Origin: Shewanella piezotolerans WP3
GTDB taxonomy: Bacteria; Pseudomonadota; Gammaproteobacteria; Enterobacterales; Shewanellaceae
DNA: 64,000 nt
Direction of reading: 5' to 3'
Assembly (NCBI RefSeq): GCF_000014885.1
Contig: NC_011566.1
Coordinates: 4,958,501-5,022,500 of the forward strand
The notes beneath the pieces were generated by a model. It saw nothing but the letters and a program-made list of their open reading frames with translations, had not been told where the DNA came from and did not search any database. This document shows, one piece after another, positions 44,818-54,892 of this stretch. Position 1 is the first letter of the stretch; the number at the start of each line of letters is the position of its first letter. The position numbers and the translations under genes are program-made.

Positions 44818-45174
44818 TTATAAAGGCTCCGGTATTTTCCGCTCTAGCTTAGCAGCCTCTTTGGCTTCCCTTAAGTATTTATCTTCTCTAGATTCTCGTT
44901 CATCGAACTGCAGCTGAGCTTTCTTTCTTTGCTCGGTTTGCCAATCTCTTTGTTTCTCTTTGGCGAGCATCTCTTTTTCATGCTCAGCTGTCTTATTGGC
45001 AGCATCCCGTGCTTTTTTCAACTGCTCTTGCTCGATTGTCAAAGAACGTGCCTTTGCTTCTTCGGCCTTATCGACTAGCATCGCCAGGTCACTTTTGTCA
45101 TTTGCCTGTAGGTCTGCGCTTAACCCAAAAGCAAGTAGTAGGAGAACAGTCATTAATACTTTAGCTAATGTCAC
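44818..45174 (-). CDS. Periplasmic coiled-coil protein of unknown function
   Basis: 118 aa. Signal peptide about residues 1-24 (LMTVLLLLAFGLSADLQA), then one long charged helix rich in Glu, Lys, Ala and Gln with heptad-like pattern (EEAKARSLTIEQEQLKKARD). Start is GTG 45172-45174, with AAGGAAT about seven bases upstream; an overlapping ATG is in another frame. 129 bases downstream of an EAL gene on the same strand, with which it may be co-transcribed. No family recognised. Confidence 0.7.
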   Translation of the reverse strand: MTLAKVLMTVLLLLAFGLSADLQANDKSDLAMLVDKAEEAKARSLTIEQEQLKKARDAANKTAEHEKEMLAKEKQRDWQTEQRKKAQLQFDERESREDKYLREAKEAAKLERKIPEPL

Positions 45175-45303
45175 TCATCATTCCTTAAATAGCAATCAGA
45201 CAGCTAGCTAATGCTACCTTATACCAGCTGCATAAAATATCGGCTTATTTAGTCATTTTCCTGCCGACCTTTATCATCAAGCAGTCATTACATCCGAATT
45301 GTA

Positions 45304-46851
45304 TTAGTTTTGTTTCGATAACCAAAAACGCACAAACTCTTCAGCAGGCAAAGGTTTCGAGAAGTAATAGCCTTGATGCAAGTGAACTCCCCTAGCAAGT
45401 AACGCTAAGGATTGCTTTTGCTTCTCAACACCCTCAGCAATCACTTCCATCTCTAAAGTCTTAGCCATCTGTATATAGGCATCTAGCACGGGTGTGTTAT
45501 CAGGCGACAACACTAAGGTATCAACAAACAGTTTATCAATCTTAAGAATATCGATGTTTAACTCTTGTAGGTATGAGGCTCCCCCATAACCTGTTCCCGC
45601 ATCATCAAGTTCAATCATTACCCCAAGTGCTTTCAACCGCTCAAGATGTTGGTTTGCGACCTCTAAATTTCGTAAAGGCAAGCGCTCCGTAATTTCCACT
45701 GCTATCTGCTGAGTAGGAAAACCAGATGCTGCTAACAGCTCTACATGACGACAAAAATCTTCTTGCTCAACTTGCTCAGGAACCAGATTCAAACTGCATC
45801 TAAACCCACCATCACTTGCAAATATTGACTTTAAATCTTCGGGGATCTGCTCAAGCATCTGTATCGTTAGTGGATTAATTAATGCGGTACGTTCGAGCTC
45901 ATCGATAAAGCGAGCAGGAGAGATCACTTCTCCATTAGGTCTTAGCCAGCGAACGAGCGCTTCGGCTCCAACTATGCGACCTGTCGCTGCATCCATAATA
46001 GGTTGGTAAAAAGCAATCAACTCCCTTTGACGAATAGCCCGCTTTAATCGCTGCTTAAGAGACCGCTCTGATCTTTTTAGTAATTTAAACAAATAAGCAC
46101 ATAAAAATGCCACCAACAATGACACAGGTAAGCTAAATACCACGCCGTTTTTCATCATAACCAAGATACGATTACGGTTTACCTGAGAAGCAACATAGAA
46201 AGGGTAGCGATCACTTTCAATTCGAATCGTCGTGATTAAGCCTTCCAACGGTTGTCCCATTGAGTAAACCAAACTGTCATTATTGAGCTTAATCTCGACA
46301 TGTCGACATTTTGTACAGTCAGGTTCAAAAAAAGCGTAACCATCATCAAGCGTGATACGAATAGCGCTGGTATTCCTCTTCCCTGTATAGCCAAGAAACA
46401 GGCTGCGGCTATCCTGTTGTTTCCAGTTATAATTGAGTACCGCAAGTGGGAACTGCCGATTAACTTCATCAAGCAAAATTAGGTTTTCAAAATTACGATC
46501 TTTTTTCGCAACGACGATCTCACCAACCACCGAACAATAAGTAAACCTCTTAGCCTTATTACTCCTAACGAAAAACAGTCCACCGTTGAAATGATGCAGT
46601 AAAAAACGCTCTAACTCTGCCCGACCTTTATCATCACATCTCTCATAATGCAGTTGTTCAACTGCAAATATATTACGCATAGCATAGTTAAGTTTATGCT
46701 CTACATAATTAACCATCTGTTCAGCATCTGAGGTTACTTCTAAAGTCACTCGCCAATATGCAACAGCATACGACAGCAGCATCATTAATGAGAAAGCACC
46801 AATGAAAATGCTGATGATTGGCAGAAAGAGTTTGCTTCGAAATTGGCCCAC
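45304..46851 (-). CDS. CSS-motif EAL phosphodiesterase (PdeC-like)
   Basis: 515 aa membrane c-di-GMP phosphodiesterase. First membrane helix near residues 7-33. Periplasmic CSS domain with Cys72 and Cys106 in YCSVVG, the redox-sensing disulfide pair of that family. Second helix about 236-256. The EAL domain follows, with EALVRW, NLVPEQ in place of the usual Asn motif, ELDDAGTGYG (a variant of DDFGTGYS) and AEGVEK. Catalytic residues appear retained. Divergent from the PAS-GGDEF-EAL gene at 47333. Confidence 0.92.
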   Translation of the reverse strand: MGQFRSKLFLPIISIFIGAFSLMMLLSYAVAYWRVTLEVTSDAEQMVNYVEHKLNYAMRNIFAVEQLHYERCDDKGRAELERFLLHHFNGGLFFVRSNKAKRFTYCSVVGEIVVAKKDRNFENLILLDEVNRQFPLAVLNYNWKQQDSRSLFLGYTGKRNTSAIRITLDDGYAFFEPDCTKCRHVEIKLNNDSLVYSMGQPLEGLITTIRIESDRYPFYVASQVNRNRILVMMKNGVVFSLPVSLLVAFLCAYLFKLLKRSERSLKQRLKRAIRQRELIAFYQPIMDAATGRIVGAEALVRWLRPNGEVISPARFIDELERTALINPLTIQMLEQIPEDLKSIFASDGGFRCSLNLVPEQVEQEDFCRHVELLAASGFPTQQIAVEITERLPLRNLEVANQHLERLKALGVMIELDDAGTGYGGASYLQELNIDILKIDKLFVDTLVLSPDNTPVLDAYIQMAKTLEMEVIAEGVEKQKQSLALLARGVHLHQGYYFSKPLPAEEFVRFWLSKQN

Positions 46852-47332
46852 GAATCACCTCAAGATTGTTGAATCTATTCCAGATTACCGTAATCACCCG
46901 CCAGCACCCAACATTAACTTAACAAAAGTTACAGCTTGAGCTTAAGCTGTGGGCCCGCTCACGAAACTAATTTGATGCGTCATGCCTTTTATCCAATCAC
47001 TGTATATGTTTGTTAAAAGCTCACCTGCAAGGTATTGCTCAAGCGGCGATAAAAATTAGTAATATGTCATCAAGTATCAATCCAATTAGCTTGGTAACAC
47101 CTAACTCTAATCAAGTAATTAAACAAGTCGACAAAAAACACAAACTTGCTTATTACGTAGCATTTTTATGATCAAAAACTGATTTTATACGAAAATTTGT
47201 TACAACAAGTTTGTACAAAGCGTCAAATAAAGGTATTTTTGACACTTATAGAACAAAGTATCTAAAACGCTAGATTTATTCACTTTTAATCGGTACTGAC
47301 GATTAGAATAATGTTATGAAGGAAAGGGAAAA
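46852..47332. other. AT-rich divergent gap between two c-di-GMP genes
   Basis: 481 bases, no gene. Must contain promoters for both flanking genes. Strongly AT-rich in its right half (47140-47310), which may attract nucleoid proteins; no specific site is called. Confidence 0.4.
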
Positions 47333-49450
47333 ATGAATATGCAAAAGTGGTCAGAGTTATACTCTCACCTGACATCTTCCACCCCTTCTCTTTCCGAGCA
47401 ACTTATTCAACTAGGTAGTGCAGAGCCACCTTCGGCCTTGGCTATTGTAAAAGGTTACCATTTTCTTGCTGCCAACCAAGCAACCTTAAGTTACTTCGAA
47501 AGTGTTGAACAAAATTTTGTCCATGCAACCCCCTATGATTTTTCTCCTAGAATACAATCATCAGGTAGAAATAGTGTCGAGCACGGCCAACAAAAGCTCC
47601 GCGAAGCCGCTAAAGGCAATATAGTCGCCTTTAACTGGCTACATATTAGCCAGCAAGGGAACGAGCTACCGACCAAAGTGACCCTTTACCCTGTAAAGCT
47701 TAGAGATGAAGATGTCATCTTGATTCAATTTACCCCAATGGATAGAAGGGGCAAACGTCGCACTCGCTCAAACAATGGCTTTGAAGGGCTCCCGAAAGAG
47801 CTAATGTCGATAACACTTGAAGATAGTGCAGAAGCTGTATATATCACTAATGAAGACCATCGAATCTTGGCAGTAAACAAAGCCATGTGTCGTATTTGTG
47901 GTTATAGCGCTGAACATATGCTCGTCAAAACTCCCAAGGAACTTGGCCTTGAAGCAATGCTCAACGACACTCTCAACGCTAACCCTCTAAAAGAAAAAGG
48001 TAACTGGCAAGGCGAAGTCTGGAAGTATCGCTCAGATGGCTCAAAGTTCCCCGCTTGGCAAAGTTGCCGTCGTATTTATGCCGATAACACAGTGTACTTC
48101 GTCAATTTATTCAGTGATATTAGCGAGAAAAAACGACTCGAGGCTAAACTCACCCAGCAAGCTATGTACGACAAACTAACCGGCTTACCCAATCGATTTC
48201 ATCTTATCAAAATTCTTAATAAGGCGATTGAAGATATTAAACAGCACAGCAGCATGATTGGTGCTTTAATGTTTTTAGATCTCAATGGCTTTAAAAATAT
48301 TAATGATAGTTTTGGCCATGCAACAGGCGATAAGGTTTTGCAACTAGTAGCGGCAAGACTAGAAACTTGCTGCCTAGAAGACGCTGAGATAGCTCGGCTC
48401 GGTGGCGATGAATTTACCTTAGTACTGCCAAAATGTAAGAACAAGCAGGAGATCGAAGCCTTCTCCGATCTGGTGCTTTCTTTGTTTGATGCGCCATTTG
48501 AAATCGATGGCCAGAAATTTTACCTCAGTACCAGTATTGGAATATCACTATTCCCACAACAGAGTCACGAAGCAAATCAATTACTGAGTATGGCTGACAC
48601 AGCGATGTATTCCGCTAAGAAAAGCCCGAACCATATTCGCTTTTACAACGCTGCAATCAGAGAAGCTGCTGAGAAAAAACTTCATATACTCAACGACCTG
48701 AGGCACGCTCAAAGCTTGAGGCAATTTAGTTTGGTTTATCAGCAAATTGTTGATCTTGAATCCAACGAGGTGATTGCCGTTGAGGCGCTACTGCGTTGGC
48801 AACGTAGCAACGGCGATATACTGGAGGCCAGTGAGTTTATTCCTTTGCTGGAAGAGACTGGCTCTATGGTCAATGTCGGACTCTGGGCTCTCGAGCAAGC
48901 CTGTACCCAGATGGCTCAGTGGCATACTCAGTACAATAATACACTCAAAATCACAGTTAATATCTCGACATCACAACTGGAACACCCAGATTTTGTATCA
49001 ATGCTCACCAAGGTACTACAACAGACCCAATTGCCATCAGATAAACTGATTATCGAAATTGAAGAGTCAGCCTTGATCCGTAAACCAGCCATGATGTCTG
49101 CAGTATTAAGTGAACTTAAACAGCTCAATATCGGCATAGCCATCGATGATTTTGGCGCTGGACTATCTTCATTAAGTCGATTAGGCAGTTTGCCAATTGA
49201 TTGCTTAAAAATTGACTCCAGCTTTGCACAACGATTACATGAGCCTCAAGGAAAAGAGCTATGCAAAGCCATGGTGCAGTTAGCTCAGACTTTGAATATC
49301 TGTTATATCGCAGAAGGTGTCGAAACCAAAGAGCAAAAAGAGTTGTTAGCTAAGATGGGGAATGGATATGGCCAAGGCTACCATTTTGGCTGGCCTGCAA
49401 CGGCTGATGTGTTTGCAACAGAATCATTATGTCTGCTAAAAAAAGCCTAA
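47333..49450 (+). CDS. PAS-GGDEF-EAL protein
   Basis: 705 aa cytosolic protein. A poorly conserved N-terminal PAS-like region (residues ~20-130) and a second PAS/PAC (about 155-275) precede a GGDEF domain with LGGDEF intact and an EAL domain with EALLRW, AIDDFGAGLSSL and IAEGVET. No membrane helix. Both enzymatic signatures are present, so the direction of its activity cannot be stated. GGAAAGGG precedes ATG 47333. No partner gene on the same strand nearby. Confidence 0.93.
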   Translation: MNMQKWSELYSHLTSSTPSLSEQLIQLGSAEPPSALAIVKGYHFLAANQATLSYFESVEQNFVHATPYDFSPRIQSSGRNSVEHGQQKLREAAKGNIVAFNWLHISQQGNELPTKVTLYPVKLRDEDVILIQFTPMDRRGKRRTRSNNGFEGLPKELMSITLEDSAEAVYITNEDHRILAVNKAMCRICGYSAEHMLVKTPKELGLEAMLNDTLNANPLKEKGNWQGEVWKYRSDGSKFPAWQSCRRIYADNTVYFVNLFSDISEKKRLEAKLTQQAMYDKLTGLPNRFHLIKILNKAIEDIKQHSSMIGALMFLDLNGFKNINDSFGHATGDKVLQLVAARLETCCLEDAEIARLGGDEFTLVLPKCKNKQEIEAFSDLVLSLFDAPFEIDGQKFYLSTSIGISLFPQQSHEANQLLSMADTAMYSAKKSPNHIRFYNAAIREAAEKKLHILNDLRHAQSLRQFSLVYQQIVDLESNEVIAVEALLRWQRSNGDILEASEFIPLLEETGSMVNVGLWALEQACTQMAQWHTQYNNTLKITVNISTSQLEHPDFVSMLTKVLQQTQLPSDKLIIEIEESALIRKPAMMSAVLSELKQLNIGIAIDDFGAGLSSLSRLGSLPIDCLKIDSSFAQRLHEPQGKELCKAMVQLAQTLNICYIAEGVETKEQKELLAKMGNGYGQGYHFGWPATADVFATESLCLLKKA

Positions 49451-49667
49451 CTTAAACAGTCACAATGAGATAAAACACATGGAAAGATGGCTGCATCAAT
49501 CACCTGAAAAAATTCAGTGTCGCCCCCTGCAAAAGCTGTGAATGAGGCAGCCTCTTACGTTAGCTAAAATAGCTTACATGTCTATTAAACCCTATATGTC
49601 ACTGGATTAGCGTGACCTAAATAGACTTTTATTGACTAATAGATGACGTGATTCACAAATTCTACTT

Positions 49668-50270
49668 CTATTTATTCTCTCTATATCGTGCCCGCACATC
49701 GACAGGCATAGAAGCCAGCCTTTGCTCGACTAATGCTGCCAAGGCATCAGTCAATGGCGTCACATCTTGCTGCGGAGTTATCACTTTTAACATCATCGCA
49801 CTCGCCTCTAAAGTCGATAAGCTATCACTGCGACTTGCTTTGCGGATGGTGTAATTAGAGGCTGACTCTAGATCTAGGTGTAGAGCAGGAAAATCCGCTA
49901 ACCACGGGTTAAGCTTCAGCAACTTGTAGGCTTTTCTCCAGGTACCATCTAATAGCAAAAGAATCACCTCTTCATCCAGTGAGCTGCTATTAGCTAATTC
50001 ACTGCTTTCTGACGGATAAACTAAATAGACCTGTTTTTTAGATTCAGCTAAATATAGTCTTAATGCAGAAAAATCCTCCGCAGTTTCACCTACAAAGACC
50101 TGTGTTTCGGGGATCACAAGCTCCATTAAACGCACGCTATTTTTGGCATGCCCTACTTCACTAGGATCTTGCAACACGATCAACTCAGTTTTTACCTGCA
50201 TTCTTCTAATACAGGCACACAAACATGCTTTTAATGGGTAATGGCACGTAGGACAATCTGGACGAGACAA
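49668..50270 (-). CDS. tapT: tRNA-uridine aminocarboxypropyltransferase TapT (DTW domain)
   Basis: Adds the acp group to uridine 47 of tRNA. 200 aa. Zinc-type cysteines at 6, 9, 16, 18 and 20 (CPTC...CLCAC), then DGTW at 108-111 and SLSTLEA near residue 150, all of the DTW family. Start is TTG 50268-50270 with a GG-rich stretch about ten bases upstream; it is the only start that keeps the first CxxC. Single gene. Confidence 0.9.
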   Translation of the reverse strand: MSRPDCPTCHYPLKACLCACIRRMQVKTELIVLQDPSEVGHAKNSVRLMELVIPETQVFVGETAEDFSALRLYLAESKKQVYLVYPSESSELANSSSLDEEVILLLLDGTWRKAYKLLKLNPWLADFPALHLDLESASNYTIRKASRSDSLSTLEASAMMLKVITPQQDVTPLTDALAALVEQRLASMPVDVRARYRENK

Positions 50271-50352
50271 GAGTGTAAACCTTTTTCATTCCGCTAACTT
50301 GGTAATGCTTAGTTTATACCAATTCACTATGGTCTATCATTAAGCTTCACGC

Positions 50353-50387
50353 AAAAAAAACCTGCATAGACGGTTATTCTATGCAGG
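50353..50387 (-). terminator. Terminator of the Bcr/CflA exporter gene
   Basis: CCTGCATAGA (50361-50370) pairs with TCTATGCAGG (50378-50387). On the minus strand the stem is followed by eight Ts. Confidence 0.9.
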
Positions 50388-50444
50388 TCAAAGGGTGTTT
50401 AAATGTTAGCGGTTAACTTGATCTAACTGTAATTTTAAAGTCGT

Positions 50445-51650
50445 TTAATAAGCGTGTTGCTCTTGATGCCAATGGTCGAAACGGGACATAGCCATCATAG
50501 TGAGCAAGGTGATCGCTAAACCGCCCATAACTAAAGCCACAGCATAAGGCGCTGGAATACTGGTCTGTTGCACTAGGCCTGTCAGTAGCGATGCACCACT
50601 CATCTGAATGAAACCTAACATCGCAGTAGCAGTACCCGCTCTTTCACCAAAGGCAGATAACGCCATACTTGTAGCAGGCCCTAATAACAACGCAAAGCCA
50701 ATACAGAGCAACATCATTGGCAACATAAAGCTAAATGCCGCTGCTAACCCCGTTTGAGGGCCGAATATCTGCACTAGCACTTCGGTTGTCGCTGCAACTA
50801 GCATTAAAGCCAGTGCGAGTATAACCGTCGGACGATTACCTAGCTTTTTAATCACCACTGGAGCTGCAAAACAAGCAACTATATTAACCGCAGCGTTAAG
50901 GCCGAATAAGCCACTAAAGGTCAATTCTGACACGCCAAGACGATCTATTAGCCAAACAGGAGCATAAGAAACGTAGCTTAAAATTGCTGCCATACCTGCC
51001 ATACAAGCAAAGGCATAGAATAAAAAGTGTGTTTCAACTATCACTGGTTTATACCGAGCCCAACGATATAGTGGGCCCGAACTGACTGTATTTTTAGGAC
51101 GAGTTTCTGGCAGACGATAGCCGACAAAAACTAGGATGAGAATAGCGTACAGCGTCATAAAGACAAAGGTAGATCGCCACCCAAATTGCAAGGCTAGCAA
51201 ACCACCCAGCGTTGGAGCTAATGCTGGAATGACACATATCATGCCGTTAAGGTAACTGTAGTAGCGAGCCCCCTCTTTCGGAGAAAAGCAATCACGCACC
51301 GCACTAAAAACTACAATCGAGGTTGAGCAAGCAGCCAAACCTTGTAATACACGAGCAAACTGCAGCCATTCAAACTCAACGGCTACGGCAGCCAACATAC
51401 TACTTGCTGCATAAAGAATAATACCGCCTAAAGCAACAGGTCTTCTACCGTATCTATCGGCTAAAGGACCGATCAATAATTGCCCGGTACCCATGGCAAA
51501 TAGGAACAACACCAAAGTCGACTGGATTTGGCTAGCAGAAACCGAAAAATCTGCCGCCATGGCAGGCATGGAAGGAAGGTAAATATCGATAGCCAAAGGA
51601 CTAAGAACCACCATCGACATTAAAATAGGTAATAGGTTACGACGCATCAT
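50445..51650 (-). CDS. MFS multidrug exporter, Bcr/CflA family
   Basis: 401 aa from ATG 51648-51650; a TTG three codons earlier is possible. About 12 membrane helices. The motif A loop between helices 2 and 3 reads GPLADRYGRRPV, and the N-terminal PLAIDIYLPSMP is characteristic of Bcr/CflA drug resistance transporters. Inner membrane, proton antiport inferred from the family. Divergent from a LysR-type gene across about 100 bases, with a palindrome that could be the shared operator. Confidence 0.9.
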   Translation of the reverse strand: MMRRNLLPILMSMVVLSPLAIDIYLPSMPAMAADFSVSASQIQSTLVLFLFAMGTGQLLIGPLADRYGRRPVALGGIILYAASSMLAAVAVEFEWLQFARVLQGLAACSTSIVVFSAVRDCFSPKEGARYYSYLNGMICVIPALAPTLGGLLALQFGWRSTFVFMTLYAILILVFVGYRLPETRPKNTVSSGPLYRWARYKPVIVETHFLFYAFACMAGMAAILSYVSYAPVWLIDRLGVSELTFSGLFGLNAAVNIVACFAAPVVIKKLGNRPTVILALALMLVAATTEVLVQIFGPQTGLAAAFSFMLPMMLLCIGFALLLGPATSMALSAFGERAGTATAMLGFIQMSGASLLTGLVQQTSIPAPYAVALVMGGLAITLLTMMAMSRFDHWHQEQHAY

Positions 51651-51709
51651 CTTTCTCAACTATTGGAAACGTGACTATATTAATCAAACTATGGTATGAA
51701 CAGAAATGA

Positions 51710-51725
51710 CATTATTTCCATAATG
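51710..51725. promoter_or_regulatory. Candidate LysR-type operator
   Basis: CATTAT-TTCC-ATAATG is a perfect 16-base palindrome containing a T-N11-A box, midway between the divergent exporter and LysR genes, 22 bases before the LysR start. Confidence 0.55.
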
Positions 51726-51747
51726 AATTTCCATTGAGGAATATCTA

Positions 51748-52713
51748 ATGAAATTAGAGAATTTGGCTCGAATCGACTTAAACCTATTGGTGATACTGCA
51801 AATACTGCTTGAAGAGAAGAGTGTTACTCGAGCAGCCAACCGTTTACATGTCAGTCAGTCTGCATTGAGTAAAAGTCTCAATAGATTGCGTGAAACCTTA
51901 GGCGATCCTCTTTTTCTGCGCACTGCTCACGGTCTAAAGCCTACCGCCCACGCTGTTCAGCTAGGAAAAATGCTACCTCAAAGCCTACAAAGCTTGTACC
52001 AACTGACTTTACCACCTAGCTTTGAACCCGCTAGCAGTACTAGGCAATTCTCATTTGCCATGGTTGAAAGTGCATATGAAACACTCATTCCCTATTTTAT
52101 TGGCCCGTTACTGACTAAAGCGCCAAATCTTAAGCTCGATAGTTATGTTTGGACCGAAAACTCGACACTCGCAATCCAACAAGGGCAGATAGATTTCGGC
52201 ATCTCTGGACGTGATCTCCATCCACAATCGGCTTTTCAGGTAGACAGGCTACCCGACGGAATTGCGCATCAAACACTCTTCACCGACGAACAAGTTTGCC
52301 TTGTTCGAAAAGACCATCCATTGCTAAACGCGATAGCCGCAGGTCATTGGGATCGAGAGATCTACCTAGAAATGGCACACGTGCAAGTGCGCTGCGAAGG
52401 AAATGACTGGTGGGCACTAGATTATCACTTAGCCGACTTAGGGCATCATCGTCGTATCAGCACTACAGTGCCTGATTTTTACGGTGCTGCTAGTATTTGC
52501 GCCCACAGTGATCTTATATTCACTCTACCTGCAAGCTTTGCTAAACATGCCCAAAAGCTATACCCGCTGGCAGAACTACCGCTTCCCTTTGATTTCATGC
52601 CACTTGCTTATGTGTTGTTATGGCATCAGAGAAACGATGATGACCCAGGACACCAATGGGTTAAGAACGTAATTTGCCGCAGCGTTTCGGCCGCTTTTAG
52701 CTCCCAGACCTAA
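51748..52713 (+). CDS. LysR-family transcriptional regulator
   Basis: 321 aa. N-terminal winged helix (DLNLLVILQILLEEKSVTRAA, then LHVSQSALSKSLNRLRETLGD, residues ~10-55) followed by a LysR substrate domain. GAGG lies about eight bases before ATG 51748. Position divergent to the exporter suggests it controls it and itself. Effector unknown. Confidence 0.9.
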   Translation: MKLENLARIDLNLLVILQILLEEKSVTRAANRLHVSQSALSKSLNRLRETLGDPLFLRTAHGLKPTAHAVQLGKMLPQSLQSLYQLTLPPSFEPASSTRQFSFAMVESAYETLIPYFIGPLLTKAPNLKLDSYVWTENSTLAIQQGQIDFGISGRDLHPQSAFQVDRLPDGIAHQTLFTDEQVCLVRKDHPLLNAIAAGHWDREIYLEMAHVQVRCEGNDWWALDYHLADLGHHRRISTTVPDFYGAASICAHSDLIFTLPASFAKHAQKLYPLAELPLPFDFMPLAYVLLWHQRNDDDPGHQWVKNVICRSVSAAFSSQT

Positions 52714-52946
52714 AAGAATTTGCGGAAGTTAGAGGCAGTTGATCTCTCACGTTTATTTTGGCCGCCGTTCTTTGATTATTTTAACAAGAACTAAGCTCGA
52801 AAGATCAACAGTCCCTAATCAAGATTAACCTTTATTAACGTGATATCTGCTTAGTTTATCGGCAATATGAAGGTTGTTAGTTTATTCATTCAGTAAGTAT
52901 TCATCTTTATGGTGTAAGCTAACAACTAAGACATTACGGAGAAGAT

Positions 52947-53285
52947 ATGATTTACAACCAGTTTCAAAACAGTTCCATGCAAAATCGATTTTCTGGCTCT
53001 CGCGGCTGGTTAGCATTCGTCATCGGTTTAGCCTTTATGACTCTAGCCTTAGTTGCGCTGCCTTTCCTGTTACTTTTTGGCGCTATCACCTTTATAACAC
53101 TAAGCCTTTTTGGTCGCGTTTATTTAAAGCGCCAGCTAGCACGTTTCCAGAAACAGCAAGCTGGGCAAACATTCCAAAGAGAAAGCGATCAGCAAACTGA
53201 TGCTTTCAGCAATACAGTCTTTAAAGACAGTCCACCTCAATCGGCAAGAACCGGACGCACTTTCGAGCACAATCCTAACGAGTAA
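52947..53285 (+). CDS. Small membrane protein, unknown function
   Basis: 112 aa; no family recognised. One long hydrophobic stretch or helical hairpin at residues ~21-55 (WLAFVIGLAFMTLALVALPFLLLFGAITF), then a basic segment (KRQLARFQKQQ) and a Gln/Ser-rich tail, probably cytoplasmic. GGAGAAG precedes ATG 52947. Its 3' end overlaps the convergent gene by 11 bases. Confidence 0.75.
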   Translation: MIYNQFQNSSMQNRFSGSRGWLAFVIGLAFMTLALVALPFLLLFGAITFITLSLFGRVYLKRQLARFQKQQAGQTFQRESDQQTDAFSNTVFKDSPPQSARTGRTFEHNPNE

Positions 53286-54558
53286 CCTTCATTGCAGATG
53301 CACTACGAGGCCTTGATAGCAGGGCCTCAAAACGCTGCCAATGCACCGCTTTACTATCTGATTCAGACTCAACCCAATCAGCAACAGCATCTTCACCGAT
53401 ACTGTAATTAATAATGTAGGCACGATTGCAGTCAAAGAAGCGCATACGCTGCTGAGCTCGCGAATGAGTATAAAGCGCATCATCAACCAAAAGCCGCGCC
53501 GCCTCTTGCTGATCAATTTGTTTATTCGTCAGTAGCTTGCTGACATGGTTTTCGAAGTACCCCAGCCGCTTAATACACGCAAAGACTTCATGAAATAACG
53601 TCATATCTGCATCAAGCCCAGCTAAAGGCATTAATACATCACTTTCAAAATCAATAATTTCGTCGGCTGTCATCAGTATGCGGAGCGCGTAATTAGCACT
53701 CCCTTCAGCTAAGAATGAAATGGGGCTGTATAACGGGTAAACAGCATATTCCAACCAACCTTTTCCTTTTACTAGCTGCTGTTCTTGCAAAGCATTAAAT
53801 ACATGATGGCCTGGGTACCCTTCGTGAGTGGCAAGCTCCAAGTATCGATCAATTGTCAGTGGCAGATCTTGATTGAGTTGAATAAGGCTATGGTAATCAC
53901 CTTTAAACCAGTTGTAGGCGGTCCAGACTTTGTCATTCACATACTCTATTTCAAAGCTCTCATTTTCTGGCAGTGTGAACTGCAATTTAGTTAACTCACG
54001 TGCCTTGTCGACCGCCGCATTGAACACCGCTGCGGCTCTAGCTTTAGGCACAATGTAACTATTTTTAAATTCAGTAAAACGGCTTTGCAAACTGCCAACA
54101 CCAGGCAATAATCGCTCAAGCTCATGGTGTATTGCCTGTAATTCATCTAGCTGGAAATCAGCGACGGCGGAGTCATATAGTCTTGCGGCTTCTTCATCGA
54201 AACTCAGCGGCTTGCCTTCCAATAAATCTAAGTAAGCCCCAATAGACGACCATTGCTTTTCTATAAAGTCATACCGCGCTTGTAGCTCAGCATTAAACTT
54301 TTCAGCACCTAGAATACAGAGTAACTTACAACCTTCATCGAACTGCGCTCTAAGTGTAGCTAAAGGCTGCCAGTAGGCCTGCTCTTTCCAAGCCCTTGGG
54401 CCAAAATAAGCATCGACATAAAGGTCATCATGTTGTCCTACAGCCAGTACCAACCGAACATAGCGCTCAGCAAAATGATTCAGCTCAATGTTCTGGCTTT
54501 TAAAAGAAGCTTGCGAGATGAGAATTGACTTAGCTTCATTAGCTGCTGAGTAGGACAT
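53275..54558 (-). CDS. DUF885-like putative metallopeptidase
   Basis: 427 aa from ATG 54556-54558, chosen because GGAG lies six bases upstream; the frame extends further but only to TTG 54615. HEGYPGHHVFNAL near residue 265, followed by FLAEGSANYA, is the DUF885 pattern of zinc-binding His/Glu residues. No signal peptide, so cytosolic. Function not established. Convergent with, and overlapping, the small membrane protein gene. Confidence 0.75.
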   Translation of the reverse strand: MSYSAANEAKSILISQASFKSQNIELNHFAERYVRLVLAVGQHDDLYVDAYFGPRAWKEQAYWQPLATLRAQFDEGCKLLCILGAEKFNAELQARYDFIEKQWSSIGAYLDLLEGKPLSFDEEAARLYDSAVADFQLDELQAIHHELERLLPGVGSLQSRFTEFKNSYIVPKARAAAVFNAAVDKARELTKLQFTLPENESFEIEYVNDKVWTAYNWFKGDYHSLIQLNQDLPLTIDRYLELATHEGYPGHHVFNALQEQQLVKGKGWLEYAVYPLYSPISFLAEGSANYALRILMTADEIIDFESDVLMPLAGLDADMTLFHEVFACIKRLGYFENHVSKLLTNKQIDQQEAARLLVDDALYTHSRAQQRMRFFDCNRAYIINYSIGEDAVADWVESESDSKAVHWQRFEALLSRPRSASAMKVTR

Positions 54559-54892
54559 ATAGCGCTCCAAGGTTTTATGTGCAGCTAATGTACCCACCAT
54601 GCATAATGTATACAAGTAGAAATTATAGTCAGATGAATAAAAAACGTACCAAACACTTTACAGACTAATTAGCTAAATAAAATATTTAGCTAGATAAAAA
54701 AAACAAATAATACCGATTATTCAAAAATCTATACTGCTAATAGCAGAATTTAAATGAAAAACATCCAGTTTGAACTTTCTGGTTCATAGCTGTTAATTTG
54801 GGAAAATGAAGTGATGTGGCATAACTAATTTATGCTGCGGTAATGGATTGCATTTGCTATTTCGCCGATGAAAACGTGGGACAACTTATCCT

